From Paraburkholderia solitsugae (GTDB lineage Bacteria; Pseudomonadota; Gammaproteobacteria; Burkholderiales; Burkholderiaceae): a DNA stretch of 64,000 nucleotides. Where the stretch lies: contig NZ_WOEY01000066.1 in the NCBI RefSeq assembly GCF_013177695.1, positions 1-64,000 on the forward strand, in the 5' to 3' direction. Below, in pieces: positions 35,384-43,137 of this stretch. The notes under the pieces were generated by a model. The model worked only from the letters and a program-made list of their open reading frames with translations, was not told the DNA's origin and did not search any database. Positions within the stretch are counted from its first letter, which is position 1, and every line of letters starts with the position of its first letter. A program made the position numbers and the translations under genes.

Positions 35384-37230
35384 GCATTGGCGCTGCCGCG
35401 CACGTCGAACTCGACTTTCCAGCGCTCGTCGGTGCCGCGCGGCACCGCTTCGAGTTCGAGCGTGCCGGCCTCCGTCACGCGCGCATGCAGCTTCACCGGC
35501 ACGACTTCACCGGCGGTGCGGCCGGCGGACGGCAGCGTCGCCTGGATTTCTTCCAGTTCCTGCAACTCGTCGGGGCTCCAGAAGTCGAGCAGCGTGCCGA
35601 CCTGATCCTGACGACGCACCGACGATCCGAAAAAGCGGAAGTGCACCGGCTCACCGACGACGAGTCCGAACTCCTGCGCCGGCAATTCGGCGTCCGTGCC
35701 TTCCTCCATGCCGAACGGCGCGACGCACAGTGCCTGGATCGGAGGCTCGAGACCGGGGACGGCGGGCATCGCCGACTCGATCGCGATGTAGTACGCGCGT
35801 GCGGTGCCGCCACGAATGCGCACACCCTGACCGCGCCGTACATAGCCGTAGTAGGCCGCGCCGCGCGCGACGGCGAGATCGAGATCCGCGCCTTCGAGCA
35901 GGCGCGCTTGCGGCGCGCCTTCGGCGGCGAGCCAGCCATTGAGCGTGCCCATGATCCGTTCGACCAGCAGCGGCGACTTGAACACGCCGCCGTTGAAGAG
36001 CACGGCGGTGGGGTGCAGGAAGCTCGCGCCTTCCCCGGTGGCGATATCGCGCAAACCTTCGAGTTCGGCGAGCGCGCCTACCTGACGGCCGAGGAAGGCC
36101 GCCAGATGCCGCGTGATGCCCGCGTCCTGCGCATACGGCAGGCCGAGTTGCGTCAGACCGGCACGCGCGCGGCTCACCGGACGCGCTGCACTCTCTACCT
36201 GCGGGAAGAAGCCTTCGAGAATCGTTTGGGTCAACTCCGTACGCGTGAGCTCGGTGCGGATCGAACCGCCGATCAGCTTCGAACCGCGGCTCGGCACGAC
36301 GAGCGGCACGGTATCCGTGTTGGGCTCGCTGAGCAGCGTTTCCTTCGCCGAGCGGCAGGCATAGGTGAGGGCGCGCAGTTGCCATGCGTCGGCCTGGGTG
36401 CCTTGAGCGGCAAGCTTGCGTGCCACCACGTGAGCCAGCGCGAGGTCCATGTTGTCGCCGCCCAGCAGAATGTGCTCGCCGACCGCGACGCGATGCAGTT
36501 CGAGATTGCCTTCGCGCTCGATCACGGCGATCAGCGAGAGGTCGGTTGTCCCGCCGCCCACGTCGACCACGAGAATGATGTCGCCGACCTTGACCTGCTT
36601 GCGCCACTGGCCGCCGCTCTTCTGAATCCAGCTATACAGCGCGGCTTGCGGTTCTTCGAGCAGCGTCATGCGGCCGTAGCCGGCGGCTTCCGCAGCTTCG
36701 GCGGTCAGCTCGCGCGCGGCCGGATCGAACGACGCCGGGATCGTCACCGTGATGTCCTGCTCGCTGAACGGTGCGTCCGGATGTGCGTGGTCCCACGCCT
36801 CGCGCAGGTGCGTCAGATAGCGCACCGAGCTTTCGAGCGGCGACACGCGCGCGACTTCAGGCGGCGCGTCGTTAGGCAGAATCGCCGCGCGACGGTCGAC
36901 GCCAGGATGGCACAGCCAGCTCTTGGCGCTCGACACGAGCCGGATCGGCGTGGCCGCGCCGCGGCTGCGAGCGAACTCGCCGACCGCGAATTCGCGCTGA
37001 CCGGTCCACGGCAGGTACAGGTCGCCCGAGGCAAGTTCGTCCGGATGCGGCAGGTAGAGGAACGAGGGCAGCAGATCGAGATTGTCGATCGCGCCAGGGC
37101 CCGTGAGTTGTGCGATCGGCAGCACGCCCTGGGCGGTTTTCTCGCCGTCGCTGGCGGTCGTGTCCACGTAGGACAGTGCGCAGTGCGTGGTACCCAGGTC
37201 GATCCCGATTGAGAAGCGTGCGTCGCTCAT
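35380..37230 (-). CDS. Hsp70-like ATPase (second paralogue)
   Basis: A 616-residue Hsp70 relative, similar in length to DnaK but divergent. Phosphate-1 is FSIGIDLGTTHCALSYV, phosphate-2 is LVVDVGGGTTDLSLI, and a GGDNMDLALAH helix and LFNGGVFKSPLLVERIM are shared with its neighbour, showing that the two are paralogues. The C-terminal region from about 480 is beta-rich (FGLVVGEPVHFRFFGSS), with LHARVTEAGTLELEAVPR near the end, a substrate-binding-domain-like sandwich without a lid. It overlaps both flanking genes by ATGA, indicating tightly coupled translation. Its partner and substrate are unknown. Confidence 0.87.
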   Translation of the reverse strand: MSDARFSIGIDLGTTHCALSYVDTTASDGEKTAQGVLPIAQLTGPGAIDNLDLLPSFLYLPHPDELASGDLYLPWTGQREFAVGEFARSRGAATPIRLVSSAKSWLCHPGVDRRAAILPNDAPPEVARVSPLESSVRYLTHLREAWDHAHPDAPFSEQDITVTIPASFDPAARELTAEAAEAAGYGRMTLLEEPQAALYSWIQKSGGQWRKQVKVGDIILVVDVGGGTTDLSLIAVIEREGNLELHRVAVGEHILLGGDNMDLALAHVVARKLAAQGTQADAWQLRALTYACRSAKETLLSEPNTDTVPLVVPSRGSKLIGGSIRTELTRTELTQTILEGFFPQVESAARPVSRARAGLTQLGLPYAQDAGITRHLAAFLGRQVGALAELEGLRDIATGEGASFLHPTAVLFNGGVFKSPLLVERIMGTLNGWLAAEGAPQARLLEGADLDLAVARGAAYYGYVRRGQGVRIRGGTARAYYIAIESAMPAVPGLEPPIQALCVAPFGMEEGTDAELPAQEFGLVVGEPVHFRFFGSSVRRQDQVGTLLDFWSPDELQELEEIQATLPSAGRTAGEVVPVKLHARVTEAGTLELEAVPRGTDERWKVEFDVRGSANA

Positions 37231-37814
37231 AGCTCCACCTCGGCTGGTGCGATCACCTTGGCGTTGTGGCTGGCGGTCAGCTTCGGCAGACGCACTTCGT
37301 CGACACGCCAGCCGCGGTGGCTGATGCTGCCGTTAAACGGCGCCTTGCCGACGACATTGCCGGTCAGGCGAACCGAGGTGGCGTCGAACCCTTCGGCCAG
37401 CGTCACGCGGCTGCCTTCGGCTTCGTCGCACACCGGACGGATCGTGAAATGCTCGCGCAGCGTCGCGCGGCAGCCCTCGTGCACGAGACGGGCGGCGGCG
37501 CCGATGTCGGCGTCGCTATAGTTCTTGATGTCTTCTTCGACGAAATCGATGAAGCGCGCGTCGCGTTGCAACAGGCCGAGCAGTTGGAGCGCGGCGTCCG
37601 GGGTTGCTTCCTTCAGCGTGGGCGCCGGTTGCGGCGCGGGGGCCGGCGCGGCGGCAGGCGCAGGCGTGGGTGCCGCTGCGGCGCTCGCGGCAGCGGCGCC
37701 ACTCTTACGCAGGCGCAGCACCCCGGCGGCGAATTCGCCATCGCCGAGGATGCTGAAAAACGTACTGACGGCAAGTGAAATCCTGCCGAGGAAAGACGGG
37801 TTCGAATCTGTCAT
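37227..37814 (-). CDS. DUF2760-family protein, first gene of the Hsp70 pair operon
   Basis: A 195-residue protein of a conserved uncharacterised family (DUF2760, by recollection and its constant linkage to two Hsp70 genes). It has an N-terminal amphipathic or weakly hydrophobic segment (RISLAVSTFFSILGDGEFAAGVL) and a low-complexity Ala/Pro linker at about residues 38-66. The conserved C-terminal domain starts DAALQLLGLLQRDARFIDFVEEDIKNYSDADIGAAARLVHEGC and ends in VIAPAEVEL. Its stop overlaps the Hsp70 start. It may tether or recruit the two ATPases; nothing catalytic is visible. Confidence 0.8.
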   Translation of the reverse strand: MTDSNPSFLGRISLAVSTFFSILGDGEFAAGVLRLRKSGAAAASAAAAPTPAPAAAPAPAPQPAPTLKEATPDAALQLLGLLQRDARFIDFVEEDIKNYSDADIGAAARLVHEGCRATLREHFTIRPVCDEAEGSRVTLAEGFDATSVRLTGNVVGKAPFNGSISHRGWRVDEVRLPKLTASHNAKVIAPAEVEL

Positions 37815-37928
37815 GAATGCTCCTGAGGGGCTCTGTTAAAGGACGAGCTGTCCTGGCTGCGCCGCACGCGACGGTCCAGAGGTGCCAGATTGGCTTGCTG
37901 GGCCGTTGTCATGCGTCTTTGCGAGGGT

Positions 37929-37992
37929 CGGCGGCAAGCATGCCGCCGAGATCTGATTCATCCGGTCTTGCGGCGCGTTTGCGCGCGCAAAC
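37929..37992. promoter_or_regulatory. Two palindromes upstream of the DUF2760-Hsp70 operon
   Basis: The 293-base gap before the operon contains an eight-base stem-loop CGGCGGCA/TGCCGCCG with an AGCA loop (37929-37948) and a perfect 16-base palindrome GTTTGCGCGCGCAAAC (37977-37992). The second is a plausible operator for a dimeric repressor, about 165 bases upstream of the first ATG. I see no sigma-32-type heat-shock promoter, nor anything else that I can name in this gap. Confidence 0.4.
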
Positions 37993-38107
37993 CCGTATTT
38001 TGCCTTGTCGCGCGCCCAAAGCGGGCAAAGCCGGCAATTCTAGCGGTCAATGGGTGGAGATTGGCGGGCGGCGAAGGGTGCCTGCCAGGCGAGCCAGACT
38101 GCTCATT

Positions 38108-39004
38108 TCACGCGGCGTGCGGCCCGAATTCGGCCACCACCTGGTCGATAAACGCGCGCAATTTCGGGGTGGCGCGGCTTGCCGGGAAGACCAGATGCAT
38201 GGGGCGCGCGGGCGCTTCATAGCCGTTCAGCAGGCGCACCAGCCGGCCTGCGGCGAGTTCGTCTTTCACTGCCACTTCGGGCGCGAGTATCACGCCGCCG
38301 CCATTGAGCGCGGCGGTCAGTAGCGCTTTCATATCGTTGGCCTGAAAGCGGCCGGAGATCGGCACAACATGTTCGCCTTGCGCATTGGCGAAACGCCATT
38401 CGGTCGCAACCGGCAAGCTCGTATACACGAAGCTCAGACACTCGTGCTCCGCCAGCGCTTGCGGTGTAAGCGGTTCGCCACGCTCGGCCAGGTAGCCGGG
38501 CGACGCGCATGCGATCAGCCGGTAAGGCATCAACGGCCGCGCAATCAACGACGAATCCGACAGCGAGCCGAGACGGATCGCGGCTTCATACCCTTCGTCG
38601 ATCAGATCGACGAAGCGGTCGGTCACGGCCAACTCGACCCGCACTTCGGGATGGGCCTTCAGGTAGCGCGTAATCATCGGCGCGAGACAGCAGGCGCCGA
38701 AGGTAACCGGCGCGGTGATGCGCAACCGCCCGCGCGGTGAGGCGGACAGTTCCTGCGCGACCGATTCGGCCGCTTCGGCATCCGCCAGCAGCGCCTTGCA
38801 GCGCTCGTAGAAAATCTGACCGATCTCGGTGAGGCTCTGACGGCGCGTGGTCCGGTTGAGCAAACGCGCGCCGACGCGCTCTTCCAGTGTGCTGACATGC
38901 TTGCCGGCCATCTGCGAGGAGATGCCGAAGGCGAGCGCGGCCGCGGCGAACGAGCCGCTGTCGGCCGTTTTCACGAACACGGCCATGCTGGTCAAACGGT
39001 CCAT
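38108..39004 (-). CDS. LysR-family regulator
   Basis: A 298-residue LysR regulator (MDRLTSMAVFVKTADSGSFAAAALAFGISSQMAGKHVSTLEERVGARLLNRTTRRQSLTEIGQIFYERC) of the RTTRR branch, with a full effector domain ending FGPHAA. It is divergent from the NAD(P)-binding oxidoreductase at 39137 across 132 bases, a typical regulator-target pair. LysR proteins of this branch often control oxidoreductases for electrophile or quinone stress; that is context, not direct evidence. Confidence 0.87.
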   Translation of the reverse strand: MDRLTSMAVFVKTADSGSFAAAALAFGISSQMAGKHVSTLEERVGARLLNRTTRRQSLTEIGQIFYERCKALLADAEAAESVAQELSASPRGRLRITAPVTFGACCLAPMITRYLKAHPEVRVELAVTDRFVDLIDEGYEAAIRLGSLSDSSLIARPLMPYRLIACASPGYLAERGEPLTPQALAEHECLSFVYTSLPVATEWRFANAQGEHVVPISGRFQANDMKALLTAALNGGGVILAPEVAVKDELAAGRLVRLLNGYEAPARPMHLVFPASRATPKLRAFIDQVVAEFGPHAA

Positions 39005-39136
39005 TATTCCCCACTAGTGGTTTCGACAGTCGTCAAATTATGCCTGTTTATCCGGTTGAGGTTTTGAATCATAGTGTTTCTCACCGAGGGGCGTGCTCAA
39101 CCGAGCGATCCCCAGAACGACATGGAGTCGTGAAAC

Positions 39137-39796
39137 ATGAAAATAGGCATTCTCGGCGCCGGCTTTATCGGCCGCGCGATGGCGACGCTCGCCAGGAACG
39201 GTGGTCACGAAGTCATGATCAGCAACTCCCGTGATCCGCAAACCTTGATCAGCACGGCCGCGGCGATTGGCTGTGCGCTCGGCACGGCGGACCAGGCGGC
39301 GAAGTTTGGCGATGTGGTGATAGTGGCCGTGCCGTTCAGTAGCATCGATGCGCTGCCGGTCGCGGCGCTCGACGGCAAGATCGTGATCGACACGGGCAAC
39401 TACTATCCCGAACGCGATGGCCAGATTGCAGCGCTCGACCGTCGCTCGACGACCACCAGTCAGATGCTGGCCGCCGCGTTGCCGGGCGCCAGAGTGGTCA
39501 AGGCCTTCAACGCGATTCTGGCGAAAGACCTGGAAACGGACGGCAAGCCGGCCGGTACTCCGAACCGTCGGGCGCTGCCGTTCGCCGGCGACGACGCGCA
39601 TGCCAAACAGATCGTGAGCGGGCTTCTCGATCAGTTAGGCTTCGATCCGGTTGATGCCGGGGCGCTCGCCGACAGCTGGCGCTTCGAGCGTGCGAAGCCG
39701 GTCTACTGCATTGCGCTGGATCGCGCGGGCATCGTCGAAGGATTGGCGGCGGCGAAGCGGGACGTCGAGTTGCCGCATGGGTCGTGGCGTCGTTGA
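39137..39796 (+). CDS. F420/NADP-type NAD(P)-binding oxidoreductase
   Basis: A 219-residue protein with a Rossmann fold of the COG2085 family (F420H2:NADP reductase-like, also called NADPH-dependent F420 reductase). Visible features are MKIGILGAGFIGRAMATLARNGGHEVMISNSR (dinucleotide binding, with Ser-Arg after strand 2 favouring NADP), VVIVAVPFSSIDAL, DTGNYYPERDG and VVKAFNAILAKDLETDG. Burkholderiales generally lack classical F420 metabolism, so the real substrate is probably something else. A GGAG Shine-Dalgarno precedes the ATG. It is divergent from the LysR gene at 38108. Confidence 0.83.
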   Translation: MKIGILGAGFIGRAMATLARNGGHEVMISNSRDPQTLISTAAAIGCALGTADQAAKFGDVVIVAVPFSSIDALPVAALDGKIVIDTGNYYPERDGQIAALDRRSTTTSQMLAAALPGARVVKAFNAILAKDLETDGKPAGTPNRRALPFAGDDAHAKQIVSGLLDQLGFDPVDAGALADSWRFERAKPVYCIALDRAGIVEGLAAAKRDVELPHGSWRR

Positions 39797-39930
39797 ATCT
39801 GGTTGCCTATGCTTATCATCATGACGACAAGGTTGGACGTGCCTGTCACGCGAGGTGTCCGTGCGTATATTGACCCGTCCGCCACGCAGCGACGGTTCAT
39901 GCATTCTTCTGGAACCCATCGGAGCGCCTC

Positions 39931-40269
39931 ATGAAAGGCAGTCAATTGACAGTGTTTGCAGCCAATCAGAGCCACCGCAAGAGTCACATGACCGTCGTCG
40001 AATGGATTCTGCACACGGCAAAAAAAGCCGGCATTCAGGGCGCCACGGTGATCGAAGTGAGTGAATGCATCGACGCGCATGGCAAGTACCACGCGGCGCG
40101 CTTTTTTGAATTGGTCGACCAGCCCGTCGTGGTCACGGTGGCCGCGGAGGATGGTCGCATCGATGCCTTGCTCGATAGCCTCCGGCACGGCGGTGTTCAA
40201 CTCTTCTACACACGCTGTCCGATCGAATATGAAGTGCTTGGCGCCGACGCGGGAGAGGGCGGCGAGTAG
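39931..40269 (+). CDS. DUF190 (PII-like) protein, copy 1
   Basis: A 112-residue DUF190 protein with a PII-like ferredoxin fold. Features are QLTVFAANQSHRKSHMTVVEWILHTAKKAGIQGATVIEVSECIDAHGKYHAARFFELVDQPVVVTVAAEDGRIDALL. DUF190 genes usually sit beside the fluoride channel crcB, which is absent here, and no fluoride riboswitch motif is seen. A GGAG Shine-Dalgarno precedes the ATG. A second DUF190 gene follows 202 bases later; the two share the histidine-rich centre and are diverged paralogues. Their role may be nucleotide- or ion-responsive signalling. Confidence 0.85.
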   Translation: MKGSQLTVFAANQSHRKSHMTVVEWILHTAKKAGIQGATVIEVSECIDAHGKYHAARFFELVDQPVVVTVAAEDGRIDALLDSLRHGGVQLFYTRCPIEYEVLGADAGEGGE

Positions 40270-40363
40270 CGGACGGGTCCCTTGCTGCGCGGCACAATCG
40301 TATGTCGCGGCGGCCGTGAGTATGTCGCCGCGGCGGTGAACTAGAATGAATCAAGCTGTGGAT

Positions 40364-40382
40364 GACCGGGCCTGCCCCGGTC
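40364..40382. repeat. Stem-loop between the two DUF190 genes
   Basis: A perfect seven-base stem GACCGGG/CCCGGTC with a five-base loop lies in the 202-base gap between the paralogous DUF190 genes. There is no T-run after it. It may be a leader hairpin of the second gene; no known riboswitch class is recognised. Confidence 0.4.
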
Positions 40383-40471
40383 GAGCAAGGTGGAGTGACT
40401 CCGGGTAGTGGACGCAGCCACGTGCGCGCCGCTCAGAGCCGCAAGGACCCGTTGGGCGGCGGAGATGCACG

Positions 40472-40840
40472 ATGAACGGCTATCAACTGACGTTCTATAC
40501 AGAGCAGAACAGGAAGCACGGCCATCAGACCGTATGCGAATGGCTGCTGCATGAGGTTCACCAACTCGGTATCGGTGGCGCGACCGTGATCAATTGCGCT
40601 GAAGGCATCGGCCACGCGGGCTCGCATCATGCGGCGCACATGCTCAGGCTCGACGATCAGCCGGTGCAGATCATTCTTGCCGTGACTGAAAAGGAAGCCG
40701 GGCAGATCCTGGATCTCGTGCGCGCCGAAAACGTACACGTTTTCTACATGCGCTTTCCCATCGAGTTCGGCGTCATCGGTGAGGACGTACCGCACAAATC
40801 ATCGAAGCGTTTTTCCCTGTTTGGCCGGTCAACGGGGTAA
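40472..40840 (+). CDS. DUF190 (PII-like) protein, copy 2
   Basis: A 122-residue DUF190 protein: MNGYQLTFYTEQNRKHGHQTVCEWLLHEVHQLGIGGATVINCAEGIGHAGSHHAAHMLRLDDQPVQIILAVTEKEAGQILDLV. It has the same fold as the gene before it but a basic C-terminal tail (PHKSSKRFSLFGRSTG) of its own. GGAGA precedes the ATG. The two copies align along the whole core, including GATVI and the paired His residues before the fourth helix, suggesting an old tandem duplication. No channel gene is adjacent. Confidence 0.85.
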   Translation: MNGYQLTFYTEQNRKHGHQTVCEWLLHEVHQLGIGGATVINCAEGIGHAGSHHAAHMLRLDDQPVQIILAVTEKEAGQILDLVRAENVHVFYMRFPIEFGVIGEDVPHKSSKRFSLFGRSTG

Positions 40841-40885
40841 GCCGCATACGCAAGCCCGGTGCCGGCCTATCCGATCTGAGCGCGA

Positions 40886-41743
40886 TCAAGCGGGGAAGTC
40901 AGTCGATGCCGACAACGCCTTCCAGGTTTCGGTTTCCTGCGTGACATAGGCGTTCTTCTCAGCGATGGCCCTGAGCGTGTCAGTGCCAAGCGGCAACCGT
41001 AGCGGAGGCGTTGGTGCGTCGACCAGTTCGATCATGGCTGCCGCGAGCTTCTCCGGGTTGCCCGGCTGCTTGTGATTCAGACTGGCAGCGACCCGGCGAA
41101 CGTTTCCTGACGTCTCGTCGTAGTCCGCGATCACGTTGCCGGCAACAACCAGCGATGACGCATCCAGGAAATCCGTACGGAAGTATCCGGGCTCCACAAC
41201 CGTTGCGTGAATACCGAGCGGCTTCAGTTCGCCTCGCAATGCCTCGGTCAAGCCTTCGACGGCAAACTTGGTCGAACTGTAGGCGCCGAATCCGGGTGCC
41301 GACCGATAGCCGCCGATCGACGACATATTGATGACGTGGCCAGCCCGCTGCGCGCGCATCACCGGCAGAACGGCGCGCGTGATATTCAGCAAACCGAATA
41401 CGTTGGTGTCGTACATGCGTCGCACGTCGGCATCGTTGGACTCCTCGATGGCGCCAAGCAAACCGAAGCCCGCGTTGTTGACCAGAACGTCGATCCGGCC
41501 GAATTGTTCAACTGCCGCCTGAACCGCGGCCTTCGCTTGAGCTTCGTTTGTCACGTCCAGTTCCACGGGGAGGAGTGCCGGCGAGTGACCGAGGCGCTCG
41601 GCGATCGCTGCGGCATTGCGGCCGGTAGCAACGACCGCGTTGCCGTCAGCCAAAGCCGCCTGGGCGATCAGGGCGCCGAGCCCGCGCGATGCACCGGTGA
41701 TGAACCAGACTCGCTTGAAACCGTTGTTTGTGTTGTTGGCCAT
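40886..41743 (-). CDS. Short-chain dehydrogenase/reductase (YdaD-like oxidoreductase)
   Basis: A 285-residue SDR with TGASRGLGALIAQAAL, NNAGFGLLGAIEE, the Ser in INMSSIGGYRS and YSSTKFAVEGLTEALRGEL (Tyr-x3-Lys). The ATG at 41743 has a GCAGGAG Shine-Dalgarno; an earlier in-frame ATG gives an atypical N-terminus. The C-terminal extension after EPGYFRTDF is typical of SDRs often annotated as oxidoreductases with LysR partners. It is divergent from the LysR gene at 41860, its likely regulator. The substrate is unknown. Confidence 0.87.
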   Translation of the reverse strand: MANNTNNGFKRVWFITGASRGLGALIAQAALADGNAVVATGRNAAAIAERLGHSPALLPVELDVTNEAQAKAAVQAAVEQFGRIDVLVNNAGFGLLGAIEESNDADVRRMYDTNVFGLLNITRAVLPVMRAQRAGHVINMSSIGGYRSAPGFGAYSSTKFAVEGLTEALRGELKPLGIHATVVEPGYFRTDFLDASSLVVAGNVIADYDETSGNVRRVAASLNHKQPGNPEKLAAAMIELVDAPTPPLRLPLGTDTLRAIAEKNAYVTQETETWKALSASTDFPA

Positions 41744-41859
41744 GATGTTGCTCCTGCGTTTCGAGTGAAAGTGAACGAATAGTAGGAGCAGCGATTGGCA
41801 CAAACTAGCCGCCGATTGGTAGACTGATAATCAACTTTTATTTGCTAATCCGGGTGGCC

Positions 41860-42795
41860 ATGAACGAAGTTCGCGCGATCACGATATTCGTCCGGGCCGC
41901 GGCGCTGGGAAGCCTGCGTAAGGCAGCCGTGGATCAGGGCATCTCGCCGCAGGCCGCGAGCCACGCGGTGATGCAACTGGAAAAGGAGCTGGGTGTCCGG
42001 CTTTTCCATCGAACCACCCGCAAGCTGAGCTTGACTGAGGAGGGGCAGGGGCTTCTGGACAGCGTGAGACCTGCGTTGGCGATCCTGTCGTCGGCGCTCG
42101 ACGACGCGCGGCGCTCGAAAGACGAGATTGCGGGGCCGCTAAGGGTGAGCGCGCCAAGAGCCATGGGGCACACCGTGCTGTGGCCATATTTTCTTGAATT
42201 CGCCGAATTGCATCCGCATGTGCAACTGGATGTGCAGTTCGACGACCACTTCACCGACCTCGTCAGCGATCGCGCCGACGTGGGCTTTCGTGGCGGCTCG
42301 CCGCCCTCGGGCGGCACGATCGCGCGCCGGCTCTTGCCGATTCAACTGATCATCTGCGGGGCGCCTCGCTATATCGAACGTCATGGCGCGCCGCGGACCA
42401 TTGACGAACTCGACGGACACCGTTGCACGGGCTATCGACGGGCGAATACAGGCAAGCAGGCGCCGTGGGAATTCCTGATTGGTGACGAGATCGTCTATCG
42501 TGACATCGCGACAACCTTATGCGTCAATGACACGGACGCGGAGACCCAAGCCGTGCTGGCTGGACTCGCAATCGGTCAACTCGGCAGCTTTTCGGCGACC
42601 TTGCCTATCAGGCGGGGCCAACTCGTTCCGCTGCTCGTTAAGCATGTCACCCAGCGTGAGGCCATCTACATCTACTATCGCCATCGAACCGAGCAGCCGC
42701 TGCGAGTGAGGACGTTTATCGACTTCATGGTCGCGCGCCTCGCGGGGAACAAGAATTTCTATCTCGAGCCATCCGAGCTTCGAGCTACAAGCTGA
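41860..42795 (+). CDS. LysR-family regulator
   Basis: A 311-residue LysR regulator: MNEVRAITIFVRAAALGSLRKAAVDQGISPQAASHAVMQLEKELGVRLFHRTTRKLSLTEEG. The ATG at 41860 is chosen over an in-frame TTG at 41842 because family homology starts there. The effector domain ends in a longer C-terminal tail than usual (ARLAGNKNFYLEPSELRATS). It is divergent from the SDR gene at 40886 across 116 bases, the common regulator-oxidoreductase arrangement. The tandem CGATTGG-like repeats in between are weak and not annotated separately. Confidence 0.87.
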   Translation: MNEVRAITIFVRAAALGSLRKAAVDQGISPQAASHAVMQLEKELGVRLFHRTTRKLSLTEEGQGLLDSVRPALAILSSALDDARRSKDEIAGPLRVSAPRAMGHTVLWPYFLEFAELHPHVQLDVQFDDHFTDLVSDRADVGFRGGSPPSGGTIARRLLPIQLIICGAPRYIERHGAPRTIDELDGHRCTGYRRANTGKQAPWEFLIGDEIVYRDIATTLCVNDTDAETQAVLAGLAIGQLGSFSATLPIRRGQLVPLLVKHVTQREAIYIYYRHRTEQPLRVRTFIDFMVARLAGNKNFYLEPSELRATS

Positions 42796-42842
42796 GCGCG
42801 TCTGGTTCGAGCAGAGACACTACATGTTTTGGAGGTTGCGCG

Positions 42843-43091
42843 ATGTCACCCACGCATGAATACTGGTTTCCGGCAAAACGCTATGGTTGGGGTTGGGGGT
42901 TTCCCGTGCGCTGGCAAGGTTGGGCGACGCTGATCGCATACGTTTTGTTGCTTGGTGTAGTCGTTCTACGTTTTCAACCTGCTCATCATCCGTTCACTTT
43001 CGCCTTGCTGGTCTCGCTGTTGAGTCTTGCCTTTGTGGCCGTGTGCTGGCTGAAGGGAGAGCCGCCTCGCTGGCGATGGGGTAAAGACTAA
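42843..43091 (+). CDS. Small two-segment membrane protein, unknown
   Basis: An 82-residue protein with a clear GGAGG Shine-Dalgarno and a Trp/aromatic-rich N-terminus (EYWFPAKRYGWGWGFPVRWQGW). Two hydrophobic segments follow (about 28-43 and 50-68), and the C-terminus is basic (GEPPRWRWGKD). The shape resembles small inner-membrane proteins of unknown function found in Proteobacteria. It follows the LysR gene by 47 bases and could be co-transcribed with it. I do not recognise a function. Confidence 0.75.
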   Translation: MSPTHEYWFPAKRYGWGWGFPVRWQGWATLIAYVLLLGVVVLRFQPAHHPFTFALLVSLLSLAFVAVCWLKGEPPRWRWGKD

Positions 43092-43137
43092 GTGTGGCGA
43101 CGTACCCGTGTTGTCGGGTCACGCCGCCAACAGCGGG

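Noticed and set aside
34708-37212. 834-codon open frame antisense to the two Hsp70 genes
   Set aside because: It mirrors the GC-rich third positions of real genes: Arg/Ala-rich, no domain or start signal, and fully overlapped by two clear Hsp70 coding regions.
40270-40471. Possible fluoride riboswitch before the second DUF190 gene
   Set aside because: The region lacks the conserved fluoride aptamer core; only a plain hairpin is present.
43092-43137. ACCCG/CGGGT hairpin between the small membrane protein and the PstS-like gene
   Set aside because: Only a five-base stem without T-run; could be chance in a GC-rich gap.
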